A DNA stretch of 64,000 nt, taken from positions 72,199,001 through 72,263,000 of the forward strand of contig CM060831.1 of the NCBI GenBank assembly GCA_030762175.1, read 5' to 3'. The stretch is from Metallyticus violacea. Lineage: Eukaryota; Arthropoda; Insecta; Mantodea; Metallyticidae. Below, in pieces: positions 12,240-25,501 of the stretch (positions within the stretch are counted from its first letter, which is position 1; every line of letters begins with the position of its first letter). Under the pieces are notes generated by a model that searched no databases, had not been told where the DNA came from, and saw nothing but the letters and a program-made list of their open reading frames with translations. Made by a program: the position numbers and the translations under genes.

Positions 12240-13440
12240 TTCAACTAGGGAATGGATTAAACATTTTAAAGCAGTTTTCGAAGGAGAAGAATTCGGGACT
12301 AGTGCAAGTTTACAAGCATTGAGAGGGTGCTATTATACGACAAAATTAACCTATCGCAGATAGACGAAGTGATATATAATTAAAAAAAACGGAAAGTCAG
12401 CGAGTATAGAAGGCTTGTTGGCCGAGTTCTTTAAGAAAGCTTTGCAAATTAAGAAATTGGTAAGTCTGTATAGAATAAACTTTAATAAACTTTGGAAGGA
12501 GAAGAATACCCCGAAGAGTTGAAAAACGGCCATTATCCAACCGCTGTACAAGGGCAAAGGCAGTAATAATACACCAGGAAACTACAGAGGTATTTCATTG
12601 TTGTCTGTGTTTGAAAAAATTTACAGCAGAGTTTTGTACGAAGGAATTAAATTTTGGGTTAAGGTATATGATAAATTTTCTAAATTTCAGGTTGGTTTTT
12701 CAACCGCTGACAATGCCTTTGTTTTGAAAACTTTAACTGACGAGAACCTAAGAAATAAAAGAGGAAAGCTATGCAGTGTTTTGTGGATTTTAAAATGACG
12801 TTCGATACTGTCGAACGAAGCGCTCTATGGGTAAAATTAAAATGTAAAGGGCTTTCTGAGGGCTTTCTTGTGTCAATGTATAAGGAAGTCAAATTTGTTA
12901 TTAAGACTGATCGGTATAACAGATCTGAGTACAACATAGTGCAGAGGGGGCTTAAACAGGGTTATATATTATAATGATATGATATGTTAATTTAATGATG
13001 AATGAAGACATAGATGAACCAGTAATTGAAGACCAACAAATATCAATTCTTTTATATGCCAACGATATAGTAAATCTCTCCAGGACGGTAAAAGGCCTGC
13101 AAAAGGACCTAAAAACTCCTTGCAAGATTATTGTAAACCTTGGGGTATGCATGTAAATACATCTAAACCAAAGCTCATAATTTTAAAAATGGCTACGTCT
13201 ATGGCAAGCTAGTAAAATGGACATGAGGAGAAATAATCCGGACCGTTAAATAATTTGACTATCTTGGGATAAGATTTGTCAGGAGTGAAAAATGGAATAA
13301 ACACAATTTTTTCCCCAAGCACAAGGGGAGTGGTCAATTTTCACAGGTATTGAGGTTGCTAGCTCGGATACCGGATAATATAAATAATTTTATACGATTG
13401 TCAGAATTATTGTATGCATGTCGTGTGTGTGACTGGGTTT
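12240..13440 (+). pseudogene. Non-LTR retrotransposon reverse transcriptase relic
   Basis: Reading across frameshifts gives the palm and fingers of a LINE reverse transcriptase: EWIKHFKAVFEGEEF, LLAEFFKKAL, YRGISLLSVFEKIYSRVLYE, FQVGF, then F-D-T-V-E-R-S-A-L-W (motif A), RGLKQG (motif B) and ILLYANDIVNLS (motif C, where YADD has become YAND), then VNTSKPK. The endonuclease domain is absent, so the copy is 5' truncated. The style resembles CR1/L2- or Jockey-type elements, but the clade is not decided. Motif C is mutated and stops are frequent, so it is inactive. Confidence 0.85.
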
Positions 13441-14479
13441 TCTAAAAATGTAATCTAGTTTACTATAAGTAATATTCTGAGAGCTCTTGTACGTGTGTTA
13501 TTTTGTATCTTTAGAATTGAAGAATTGGGCATCGTTGGTAGTTTCTCTTGTCATTCATTTCAGAAATGAAATATTTTACAAGAATATGAACGGCCTTGCG
13601 ACTGTGATGCGCAATATATGTTTAACTGGAATAATAAATACTACTATTATTACAATGTATGCACTACACGAACAAGGATGACATATAGGCATCTAAAGAC
13701 ATGTTTTATGCTAACTCTAAATGGCTTGCTGAGCCACTTTTTGCATTCTCCATTCAATGCTTAAAACAATCCTTACCCACTTTCAATGAAGTATAATTAT
13801 AATGTATACTTATATAAGTTCAGTCATCATATTTTGACATTGTAATTAATGATATAACTATTATGTATATAGTGTGTCATAAGCTTTAACTTCGACGTAA
13901 GAATTGTACAAATTAGAAAGTCTGGTATTTTCCATTGCAGTAGGTCGGAAAGTTAAAAGAGTAATAAAACTATACAATGAAAGAGTGCCGCTTGTGTCGC
14001 TCTTCCTTTTTCAAAAGGCTACAGGGTTAATAAACTGGAAGGATTTTTAAATTTGTTAAGGTCTCTGACCGCAAAAGCCATTGTACCGTTTGCCCTTTAA
14101 ACCCGTCTAATGGTGCGAATGTCTTAAAACTTTCAAAATATAGCGAATGGCAGTTGTAGCAGGTGAATTTGAACCAGCCAATGGAAAACCTATGTTTAAA
14201 CTTTTAAAGATAGGCTCGAGGCTTGCGCATGTCTTTTTGCGTATCCCAGCCAATTTTTTTATTTGAATTTTATACAATAAGGGAGAGTCGCTCCACTGGG
14301 GCACTCTTTTCAATTCATTCAGTTCGCATAAGCTCGTCACTCAGCAAGCAGTTTACAAGTTCTAGAGCCGCGAGATAAGTTGCAGTATGTATGCAATTAT
14401 AGATATTCAGTTCGACGCAGAAATAGTTCACAATACTTTCAGTTTCACGATTTAATATTTGCTGTTTCTGTCTCACATC
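13441..14479. other. Non-coding DNA, nothing recognised
   Basis: The first part may be the decayed 3' end of the preceding LINE. No motif is visible after about 13440. Confidence 0.4.
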
Positions 14480-14775
14480 TGTTGATTCCATTTTTATTAG
14501 TCGTACTGTCTGTCGATCTTTGGCTTCTTGATCTGTAATTTATAACTTGTTTAGGTATTCTTTCTTCTAGAATTCTTTGTAAATGTTTAATCCATTTCCT
14601 TTATAAATCCATTTCCTTTATAATCTTTTATTTGCTTGCACTTCCAGTTCATCTATAATTTCGTCATTTTTATGTTTTTCTCTCGTACAGCCTGAGCGTA
14701 GACGCCTCATTTCAGCTGCTTATATCTTACTTATATCTTTCTCCTCGACAGTCCATTATTCACTTTCATAATGTA
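14480..14775 (-). pseudogene. LINE endonuclease-reverse transcriptase, C-terminal relic
   Basis: The minus strand reads Y-E-S-E-stop-W-T-V-E-E-K-D-I-S-K-I, then AAEMRRLRSGCTREKHKND, IIDELEVQ, KWIKHLQRILEERIPKQVIN and YRSRSQRS after a one-base shift. This is the run seen after the reverse transcriptase in arthropod RTE-like elements (YGSExW, AEMRFLR, thumb, basic tail). A short direct duplication (tccatttcctttata, twice near 14591-14622) interrupts it. A SINE-B copy abuts it on the right. Confidence 0.7.
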
Positions 14776-14776
14776 T

Positions 14777-14998
14777 TGGGTTCATCCCGACTTTGGGCGT
14801 AAAAATCCTAAGTATGGCTTTCTTCGGAAGAGAAGAAAAGGCATGGGTCCCGTGTCGTATATTCACGACACGTAAAGAACATCAAGCCTGAAAGAATAGA
14901 TCTCTGAGCAAAATTTATCGGCCGTTTTACGCCCTTAATTGAATGGGATGCTGAAAACCTGAGATGTTAAAGAGTGTCCATAAATAAATCAATAAAAA
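14777..14998 (+). mobile_element. SINE-B copy, 5' truncated
   Basis: Begins inside the tRNA-like B-box region (gggttcatcccgac) and continues with the family body (aagtatggctttcttcggaa, gggtcccgtgtcgta, tctctgagcaaaatttatcg, cctgagatgttaaagagtgt), ending in an aataaatcaataaaaaaaaa tail. It lies between a LINE scrap on the left and a Tc1-like scrap on the right, so the block is a composite. Confidence 0.85.
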
Positions 14999-14999
14999 A

Positions 15000-15395
15000 A
15001 AAGACATGGGGCCAGGTCTTGCTGGAAAATTTCCTTTCCAATATTCGGTTCCTCTGTGCCTCTTTTCTCTAAAACTTGGATTTACTTGTCGCTGTTCATC
15101 ATTCCGTCAATAGGAATCAAACAGTTAGTGTGCCCATGAGTGCAAAACAGCCTCAAAATACCTTCTTTTATGGAAATTTTACCGTCTCTTTGATTTGCTT
15201 CGGCGAGATTTCCTTTATATCGCTTCTGCTTATATGGAGACGTTCAACCCATGTACTTCTAAATAACTTTCATCAGAAAATAAGACCCCTACTTTATGTG
15301 TCGAGCTCTTATATTTTCTAACCCATGCCATTTTCCCCCTTCATAGTTTTTTTTTTTTTTCAAGATTAATTTTCCTGGTTTTGATTACTTTTTTA
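15000..15395 (-). pseudogene. Tc1-like transposase fragment, inverted second copy
   Basis: This stretch is the reverse complement, with few differences, of about 10830-11184. It spans the region from before the first Asp (SDES) up to the QQDLAPCH motif, where the SINE-B tail begins. Both copies share an open antisense frame, which is a by-product and not a gene. Confidence 0.8.
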
Positions 15396-17365
15396 AAGTA
15401 CTGTTACTATATAGGCAATGCTATAATCTTCTAGGCTGTAAGGCATTGTGAAAATATTTAAAAATTCGTACAATGGATGTATTGTAATTATGTCCTTTAG
15501 GAATTACTTAATACGTGCAGTTAGCCATTACTGAATAAAATATATGTTATCTCCGATTATGGTCTGACGCGTATCTTTAAAATGTATGATTTGAGTTTGT
15601 GACCGTCATGAAGATAAAGGGCTTCTCTTGGACAGAAAAATTGTCATTCTCACATAACCAATACTTCACTCCGTTTTATGACGATTACAGAGGCAAAATC
15701 AACAGAATTTACGAATATTGTACATAATTATTTTGCAACTCTCAGCAACCAACATATCTGTGCATAGTGACGACTATATTTGTCTAAGCCTCCCTTACTA
15801 ACTTAGAAGTTTAAGGTTTACATTTTGTAAACGTCCTGTATATTTACGACTTACAAAAAACTACTCTTAAGAACTAATAAGATCGCCAGCAATGAAGGTT
15901 AATTGTAAGAATTTAAAGACTTATACATAAACAGCACCTTCTAATTCAGCCACTTCATTTGCATAGTATTTAAATTAAACTTAAAACAGGTTAGCCATTA
16001 ACTTTCGTATTAACGAAACGAAGCTTATGACGTGTCGATGAACTCCAAACCTTATTGTTTCATCATAATTTAAGTTTATTAGTTGTTTCGAAGATTTTAA
16101 TTATTAATATTTCTATTTATGTATAATGTATTAATATTGTGTACATGTATTCCAATGTAACAACATCAATTTCTCCCATAATACACATGTTTAGCTTACA
16201 TACGAAAGTAGTTTCCATGTTAAGACCATTGTTTACTATGCATAGGAACTTAAAAACAACAAATTTACATATCTGTTAAATTTAAATTCTGATAAGGAAA
16301 AAATAATTATCAAAACTATTTGCAAAGACATAGCTTATACTTTGCTTATACTATATTAAAAAGAAAAATCTTGTAGAATGCTCTTAGTATATGAAAACAA
16401 TATCTATGTATATGGACAATTTTTAATACATTTAATACTACTTTTTTAATTTCGTGATGAGAAATTTTTATTTCTATTAAAAAAATTACCTGCGTATTAT
16501 ATAAAAGGAACCCTTATTTTATATTTGTATTAAGGAATATATTTTGTCTTATTTAAACCAATTTTTTGCCCTACACTGTTAGAAGTTAACAATGCTAATA
16601 AAACATAAAATATTGTTGGCACTTAACATTATAATGATGCGAAATTAAAAATGAACTGCTCTGTATGTCTATTAACACATAAAAAGTGTGAGAATGCAAA
16701 CAACTTTCTTTGCGCACCCCTTAATGTTAATATTTAAAAGTTATAAAATATATTTTTTGTGTATATGCGTTGAGTGAAATGGCATTATAAAAGTAAATAA
16801 TTAAAATAAAATGACTGAGTATGAAAAAAGAATATAAAAGTGGGTGGTAAACTAAAGGGAGCTTTCTTTGAAATTAAATATTATCTGGCGCTCATTGAAT
16901 CCTTCATTTTATGCCAAAACATTAAAACTATTCTTCTAATTACCCTGTGATTACCGGTATAATTATTGAAATTTAAAATGTACTTCTTTCTAGTCATTGT
17001 GGTAACGTATAGCCTCTGGGATATTTTTAAAAATTAATATAAGGGATGAGAGCACCTATTTATTATTTTTTTAATATTAGATTTATTGTCCTTTAATTTT
17101 ATTATTTTACTGGGGAGATTCCTGGAATTAATGCTTTTTAAAGCTGTAAATCATTTTTATATTTAAACATAGATTTAGTTTTTAGGTATTTGAGTACTGT
17201 AAAAGAAGAATATTTTAAAATAGTCGTAGTGAATTTAAAGGTTTACTTTTTTCCTTGAGCTATATATTCTCTTCTCCTATATAATAATATGCATTATTGA
17301 GAAAATTTCTTAAGAAAAAATTCACAAAATAATGTATATTTAGGGTTTAGTGTACTTCATTCTTA
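15396..17365. other. AT-rich non-coding DNA, nothing recognised
   Basis: Very AT-rich, with no frame, repeat or RNA structure that I can name. Confidence 0.5.
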
Positions 17366-17632
17366 GACAGGATGTTTCGGAAATACTATAACAAACTTTG
17401 GTGGCGTGATCCTCACACCAAAACAAGGAAAAAAATCCATATAAATATATGTCCGGATACTCTTGAGTTGTTAATGAAAGGATACCAAAACAAGAAAAAA
17501 ATATCCATAAAAACATATGTCCAGAAATTATTCATTTTATGAGTTATTAATGTTTACCAAAACAAGAAAATAAAAGTACCTATAAACATAATGTCCGAAA
17601 AGCCTTAGTTTTTGTGTTTATCACGCGAAGTG
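17366..17632 (+). repeat. ~70-bp tandem repeat, three units, next to a transposon-like terminus
   Basis: Three diverged units start with ccaaaacaag at about 17417, 17485 and 17557 and carry a conserved core (ccataaaaacatatgtcc and variants). Just upstream, acaggatgtttcggaaatac (from 17368) looks like the terminus of an insect DNA transposon. I recall similar leader repeats (catatgtccg units) in insect DNA transposons, but this is from memory. No transposase or second terminus was found. Confidence 0.6.
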
Positions 17633-20600
17633 CATTTGTCTCCTGGCCAGTATAGCCAATTCTATACCCCCACTATAATTCCTGAGCATCATACTGATTA
17701 ATCAAGAACATCAGTAGGCAATACTAAATAAAGTGCAGAATTCGCTTTCATATCGTCATCTATAATTCCTAAATGTTCTTTGTATCCAATGAGATTGCAG
17801 CCCCTTCATCCAAATTTGATAACAGCGTTTTCAATAATTATATATTTAGCCAACTTAATGTGTATTCACTCAAACAATTGTTTTTGCGCATTCAGTCAAG
17901 CAGTCTGAAATAATTTTGTAAATTATGTAACAAACTCTGCCTAAGCAACCATAAAATTTAATAAATCAGAATGTTTCTCTGTTTTGGTTTTCTCAGTTGG
18001 TATTAGTGAATCGAACGGTAGAGATTGTAATAGTCGACTTTCGTCCATTTCACCCTCACGGGGTTTCTGAATAGGTAGATATTCATAAGTAATTGTTAAT
18101 TTTCTGTAAATTTAACATGTATATTTATTTATTTTATTCTTATTCTATTCATGAAATAGTCCCAAACCCGTATTTGGCTCTTATATAGTGGCATAATTGA
18201 AAATCGACTTTAGCCTATTGCAAAATGGCTTGAAAATTTAAGTATCCATAATACAAATATACACTTATTATAATTTTGTAATCCAAGTTTAGGGGAATTA
18301 TATTTCAATTCTTAGTTTATTCGTAAAATAATTCTAATAAATATCATTGTGATTTTACTTGTGATAAAATTAGGAATTCTTTTAGTAGGGATATCACTAG
18401 TAAGAATTTGTGGATACTCAGGCGCAAATTGTTTTTATCTTTAGCAAAAAAACCGGGAACGGCGTCTCTACGAGGTTAATGTTTGTGCTTCTCCCAAACA
18501 TTTCAACACTTAAATTTCTATAACCATTGTTTGATGCATTTTAATGGGGAGAAAAAAATATCTGCAGGGAACTGTGAGGCTACTAGCCGATATCTCGAGG
18601 CTGGAAAAGTGCATGCACCATCTGAGACGTCATCTCTCGTCGCATGCGTTCCAAGAAAAGTTTGTCTCCAGTTTTATACAGTCCTAATATTATAATATTA
18701 CTTTTGCGGACACTCCAGCAGCGACAACTCAGTCCTTTAGTTAGTGGTAAGCACTTGGCAGGCTGGTAAATTATCGTGTGAATTCGTAAAGTGGTGGCTT
18801 CATTTCGTTTTAAGTTAATCGAGTGTAAAGCTTAAACTCTAAGCTCTTTTTAAGCGATCGTTGGAAGAGAAAATTAAAATTGAAAAACGGCTTGCATCAC
18901 TCCATGTATTAATATGGATCTACTGTGATTGCAAAACATAGGAAGTATATACGTATTATCACTTTGTTACCATAAAAACCAGAAGAATGAAGTTTACCTT
19001 TGTTTAAATAGATGCTTTATTAAGATATTTTAGTTACAGTATCTCTCAATTATGTGTGTTTAGCACGAGTCACGAGTGTTAATTAGAGTTATTAAGTTTC
19101 TAGAAACCTGCGATCTGCATGTTGAGCTTTGACTTTGTGCTGTCATTGAACGAAACTGAGAGAACTGAACTTATCCACAAGAATTACACCAAGTGGGAGT
19201 GCATTTTTACACTCACAAAATTTAAGGGTACCTATACTATGGTGAAAATTTTGCATTTTAATGAAAGTATTTAATTTTATATTTTAACTTTTAAAATATA
19301 TTCCAACCTAAAGAACTTTTTGAAAGTTTAAGTCACTTCAAATACCTGATAAGTTGTCATTTTTAATGATTGTAAATTTTCAAAGTAATAGGCCGTTACA
19401 AAAACTGCATTTTTCATTGCAATTGAAAGAATACTAAAAATTGGCAGCTTAAAATATCCATGTTAAGTGCTTGAAAAATTAGATGGATGAATATTGATTG
19501 CCTTTTCGGCATTATAGTACAGATATATTCGTCAATAGAAATAAACATTTTTAAAATTAAATTATATTGTAATAATGAATTATAAATACATATATATTAA
19601 TAATATTATATTATGTTATTTCTGTATTAGCCATGATATATGTATGTGTATACGCTTTTTATATATATCTGGCTTAGTGATTTTCTCACAAAGCTTTACT
19701 TCTATTTCTTGTGGTATGTTTGTTAGTGTTTTGGTTGTTAATATTAAACTTTATATGACATTCCTGCATTTATAAATAAGTGTGTGTACCTTTTCATGCA
19801 CTAAAAATCTTAACTTTATTTTTTCAGAATTAATTTGTGCACATTTGCGTACGTTTAGAATTCCATTTCTACTACGAAAATGGATCTACGTATGTGAATG
19901 AAAAATTTGTCTCAATTGCTTTATAGATATTTATATATAAAAATTTGTATACATTCTCATATTTGAAGCACAATTTTAAATAAAAAATATGTTCTTTACT
20001 CTTGAACCTTTCACCTGTAACCTTTTTTCGTGACATCACTAATTCATTTTTACAAATGTGCCAAAAGATGTTAAATTACTAGTTTTTTAAACACACTGTA
20101 ATCTCAAAACAGCTGTCAAATAGTTGAAGCAAAAATGTGTGTACATACCTCAAAGTCCTGTTCTGAATGGTTACGAACTTTACATTTTAGCTCTACTATA
20201 CGCCTAAGCTTTCCTATTCATAAATGGGCGAGGAGATTTTTTTACATGTATTTATTTCTCAAATTGTTGAGGATACAGTTTATGTATTATTTACTATTTA
20301 TTGTAACTATTATGCTATGGACAGTTAGTGGAATTGGGGTTCCTTGATTGAAAGGAAGATGTACCTCGGATTTTAAGGCATGTAGCTTTAAGTGTATAAA
20401 AGATGTGGGCAAACGCCGCTGATATCCCGCTGCTCGTTTATGGGTATTGTAGAAAGCTAGCAAAATACTAGACCTTTTCTGTAGATGCTGCAGGTCCACT
20501 CAGGTGTACATTTGGGGAAGCTGTGATGAAACTTTGTTAGTAGAGGAATATTAGTAGCATTTGTTAAAACCCGAGGTAGCAGAACCTAAAGAGCACTTTC

Positions 20601-22187
20601 TAAAAAGAAAAGCAACTTCAAGCCTAGTACTGAGGTGCGAAAAATTACACCAACCTTCTTCAACGAAGGGGTTTGGAGAGAAATACTTGTGCAGCACTTG
20701 CCTGCTTCTGGGAAGAGTTTATCCACTGAATGATTATAGGTGTTGGATGGGCAAAGTTACAGCAACATTACGCTGTGAAACAGATAAACAGCCCTTATCA
20801 CTCACGCTTCCATTTCTTTCATGGCGTGTAAAGGACGCACACCGTTCGCTCTGGTGAGAAACTAGTGGGAACCGCATCCACTTGAGAGCTCCTGGCTTCT
20901 TTTCAAAAACCTCTACACCAGCAAGGCATTGCGTAGTCATTTTTCAACTGGCGTCAGTCGGCAACGCAAGACAAATATCGCCTAGTGCCAGTATACACTT
21001 TGCGCGTTTCTTCCCTCCACACTTCGCCCCATATGAAAGGAAGAGATGAGAGAAAAGAAGAGAAAGAAAAGAATATAGAACTGAAATGAAAAGAGGGACT
21101 TAGGAACGTAAGCGTGTCTGAAGGTATGGTGAATGTATTCGACTCGAATTTCTATAGAACTTTACATCTGGGCGGGGGTAATGAATTTTCTTTTCAGTTC
21201 TTTCTGAAGTGACGTTTTTTTTTTTTTTTATCTTAAGCTGCATATATCTGATATATGAAACTTCTAAGACACGCCTAATGCCACCCAGGTTTAATTTCCC
21301 ATATAACACCCTGATCTAGCTCTTTCAATCGATACAACAGGGTTGAGTGGCACATATGAGGTGTTCGAAAGGTCATTAATATCAGCTCTTTGTTTTACAA
21401 TTAAAAATACATGTACAGAGTGCTTTAAAAAGACACGTGAAACTTCAGGAGCGAGCTACTTGCATGTAAACAATAAAAATGGCTTTTAATTTACCTTAAT
21501 ATTTTCAAAATATTCATCTCTCAAAAAAAAAAAAAAAAAATACTGCCCCTCAATTACTTACTGCCTCATGAGGGCGACTTCAAATTTGTGACTATGCAGG
21601 AATTCCTCATCATCCCCCAATAATTTTAATCTTGCTGTTCTGTTTGGTCTGTGTGACCCAATATAAATATATATTGAAAAAGATGCAAGTGTTAAATTTT
21701 AACACAATTACATTTTTCATTCTAAAATATCTGTTACAATGTCAATTGCTTGGGAAGAGAGACAAGTACAAGCTCCACTTGTATTTTGTGATTAATCCGA
21801 AGATAGAATTGGATCCAACAACATTGCTGAGGGCTTTGAGGAGTCATGTACGTGTTTCTTTCTAACCTTAGTGTAAAGTTGCCATTTGTGACCATTTCGT
21901 TTTGTTTTGATACAGGGTGAACAGTTTTACATGGATAAAAAAAGAGGTCAAAGAAGTTTAAAAAGGAGGAAATTGTTCGAAAAAATATAACACAAAATAA
22001 CCATTTCATTTGGCCTCACATTATACTTAAAAGTATATCTATGTTTATTTTAAACAAAATATTAAAAAAAAGTATTTACAAAGGTTTACAGGATAGCTAT
22101 ATATGAAAGGTAAGCAAAATATAAATGCATTAGGTTCCAAATCCATAAATTTTACATTCAACTTCAAATTCATTTCTTCCTTTTCAG
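17633..22187. other. Non-coding DNA, nothing recognised
   Basis: Mostly AT-rich. A slightly GC-richer stretch at 20.5-21.0 kb has short frames on both strands without recognisable motifs. A poly-T run occurs at 21216-21229 and poly-A at 21523-21540. Confidence 0.4.
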
Positions 22188-22312
22188 AAGCTCTGATGCG
22201 AGCTCTATGGAACCTGAACACTGTGGCACTTCTGACTTGCTAGAAGTACGTCGGGTTGAACATCAGAACCCCTACTCTTGGGAAAGTCGTCCGGTTGGGT
22301 TGAACTCGGAAG
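22188..22312 (+). other. Doubtful exon candidate
   Basis: A strong acceptor-like sequence (catttcttccttttcag, ending 22187) precedes an open stretch, and a donor-like ag|gtcagt follows at 22313. The frame reads S-S-D-A-S-S-M-E-P-E-H-C-G-T-S-D and onward without a stop, and continues open to 22387. The peptide is not recognised. It lies on the strand opposite to the Ig exon, so it would belong to a nested gene. Chance is a serious alternative. Confidence 0.2.
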
Positions 22313-23002
22313 GTCAGTGTGTTCTCGCAACACATGGGAAAATAAGGTGTCCCAGCGTAATAAAGCCCATACGCCTTATATGTAGGTGAATCACTTTAAG
22401 TTCTCAGGTTATCCACTTGGAAAGACTGGTGCTAGGTTAGGCCGCCCTACCAGTGGTGCCAGGGGGTAGTTCCTGAGTCTGGGGGGGGGGTTCAAGATTG
22501 AAAAACAAAGAGGAATTTTTGCAAGAGTACACAAAGCGGAAGAGGCCGACTGTGAGAATGCAGTAAAGTAACTAAATTTACAACTCAATCCACTTCGATC
22601 TCTCGAATACCTAGCTATCTGTAAGCAAAAAGTATATTCCATTGATGCAGCTCCCATCTACAGGGAAAGTACTTTAAAAGACGTCAAAATGGAAATTTTA
22701 GGCATACTTACGAAAAGAAAGAAGTACTGTTTATGATTCTGGGGAAAAAAATCCCGGACCCAAAAGGGTTGTTAAAAGGAGAATATGTCCCTGGATGAAA
22801 AAAAGTCTGATTACCATATTTTGACATTAATTCAAATGTTAAATAGTGAAAGAAAATTCTAAAAGCACACGCATCTTATAAAATTCCTGATCAAATTCAT
22901 TTAAAGCAGCTATTTAGCGAAGTTTTCAAACAGAAGAGAACACGACCTAATTCTTATTTCCGTTAATGCACCTTTTAGTATTATTGTTTGTGATGCCAAA
23001 CT
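22313..23002. other. Non-coding DNA, nothing recognised
   Basis: Contains a G-run at 22482-22490. No recognisable gene or repeat. Confidence 0.4.
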
Positions 23003-23003
23003 G

Positions 23004-23045
<42 letters not shown>

Positions 23046-23046
23046 T
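23003..23046. repeat. (TC)n microsatellite
   Basis: About 44 bp of TC dinucleotides with one interruption (cta). Confidence 0.95.
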
Positions 23047-23159
23047 TTTTAGGAAAATTATATTACATGCCATAATGAACGTATCAATTTGGTAAACACA
23101 ACAAGAAGACGCTTTGAAACATATAAGGACTCCAAAGATAGCAGAAGGCAAGAATCACA

Positions 23160-23782
23160 AACGTTCTGTAAATCACAGATGTTCTGTAAACAGATGTGAC
23201 TCATATATATTATGATAGCGTTGCTACGTGACAGGCAAATCAACAAAGAACAAATGAAGTCAATATTATCGTATGATGTCCTGTAAACAGATGTGATTCA
23301 CGTTACGTTATGCTAGCGTTGCTACACCAAAATTGTGCCAAGATTATCGTTTGAACAGCGGAAAGCAATTTTGAAGTGGTATTGGAAGACCGAGAATGTT
23401 GTTCAAGTTCAAAGACAATGGGGACCCGTGTACAGAACAGAACCGCCAATGCAACAATTGCACGCATTCGAGACAAATTTGAGACTCAAGGTACCGTATG
23501 AGATGGTCACAACGGCAGATCTGGGAGACCTCGCACAGCAACAAATTGAAACGGCATGTGCTGCAATCACTGAGGACACTTAGGCAAACGTTGCTCAATC
23601 AGTAATCTAACGTACTCGGAAGTGCATCGACGCCGATGGTGGGCATTTTAAGAAACTGTTGTAACTGTAAAAGTCTAAGATGATTAGTGCTCTTTATTTT
23701 CTGTTTGTGTGAATTCAGTTTTATTATGTTAACACAGTTTTTTTCTTTGCTTGAAGTGTGTATACATTTTTGGCACCATCTG
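23160..23782 (+). mobile_element. DUF4817-type transposon, internally deleted copy B
   Basis: The leader holds two copies of a repeat (ctgtaaacagatgtga ... gctagcgttgctac). The frame from 23335 then encodes LSFEQRKAILKWYWKTENVV and VQRQW, the helix-turn-helix (DUF4817) start of an IS630/Tc1/mariner-group transposase. After about 65 codons it jumps to QIETACAAITEDT, and after a stop to RTRKCIDADGGHF, the extreme C-terminus. The catalytic core is therefore deleted. The right end reads gtatacatttttggcaccat, matching the inverted terminus of copy A. The left terminus was not found. Confidence 0.8.
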
Positions 23783-25501
23783 TATTTGCTTTTGTTCTAT
23801 CCTATATATTTTCCAAGTACCCACTATTAAATGCATATAAACAATGTAAGTCCATGTTATTGAAATATATAGATATTATTAAGATTATGCCTAAAATATC
23901 ACAAGAGAGTTACTTAAAACGCTTAGAAAGGAAGAACTTGATTTTAAATATGGCCACATGATAAGATATCAGAAGAATGCAATTTAGTCAATTAGCTCAA
24001 ATAAATTAAGAAAGATTGGGTTTTCTGTAACGCAGTGTTTGTTATTATCACTAAATGCGATAAAAGTTAAACCAAAAGCTACAAAATTTATTACTTAAAT
24101 GTTTTAAATTCAAACAGTTTTAATAAAACGCATAAAATTATGTTAACTAAGCATTTGCAATATTATATCTATCCGGAGAGATCCATCTTATTACGAATAT
24201 TTTTATAAAAATTAAAGTTCTGGTTATAACTTGGCACTCAGTCAAGGAAGAGATCTTATAATGCATGCGTTAGAAGCTGGTCAATTAATTTCCTGTATGC
24301 TACCAGTTGCTATGTCTTCTCATTATTCACATTCTAAGCATGCATTTTAGAGTGCCATCACTCAGGTCAGCATTTTTTAAATTTGTACTTTGCATTACCT
24401 GAAATAGAAGTTGTAGACCGTGGGCAAGATAAAAGTGAACGAAACGAGACAGCTGATGGTAATCCCCTGAGAGGACTTTGCAGTCTGTTTTGAAAAGTAG
24501 AATGGATGCATGTGTATGTAAGGTCCTAAGGGAGCTGCTTCAAGACAGGATATGGAATGTAGTATTTAATATTAAATGACCAGATAGCTCCCTGAAAGCC
24601 GTTGTATTACAACTGAAAGTGGAAGAGAAAAAAGTGAAAAAAAAAAAAAAAACTTTTCACTTTACAACATCTCTGAAGTTTCTGAAGTTGCTTCTTGTTT
24701 TGGAATAAGAAACGAAATGAAAAGTCAATGGAATTTGACCAGAATATTTATATAAACATGTTATTGATCTGAGTTTGATCTGAACATACTTTTAGATGGA
24801 AAATAGGAACCAAAATGCTATAGGAAAGGATCCAAGGTGCTTTATTAAACTAGGAAAAGTATTTAAATAAAAACATAGAAATATTTAGCCATCTTCAACA
24901 GATTGGAATTTTTTTTCGGTCATTCTAAAACGCGACGAAAAAAATCAAACCTAAGTTGTAAAACACATTTCATAAACAACAGCATACTTTAATCACGTAA
25001 CACATCCGGTATCTGAACTAATATTGAATATTTTACAGATATGAAACTCTTACGAACAAGCTTTAAGCAAGAAGGCTTTCATTGAGGTCTGGCAGCATCT
25101 TTGTATATCAACTCCGCACTGCGATAGGTCACAATAGCTTCTTGATTTGACCTAAGAAATGTTTCGCATTCACAGTTTTTGTTGTCAGCATGAAATCTCC
25201 AAGCACTTTCTTTCATTTCGTTACTTGGATGACGCTATTCTCTGGAACATAATAGTACACCTACCTCTCATCTGTAGGTGACACTGTATCAAGACATTCC
25301 TATTTTATTCATGTCCTTACAGAAGCCTCCAAGAGGCAGTAATAAGATGTATTACACTTTTAACTTATGGAATTAAATATACTGCCAGTATTGTTCAAGC
25401 GGTCACCTATACATAGCACATAGCACATTGTGGTGACACTACGCTTAATGCTTTATGGCTCCGCCTTCTTCACAAAAGCTTACTCAAACTTCTACATATG
25501 C
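23783..25501. other. Non-coding DNA, nothing recognised
   Basis: AT-rich. A poly-A run occurs at 24637-24651. No gene or known repeat recognised. Confidence 0.45.
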
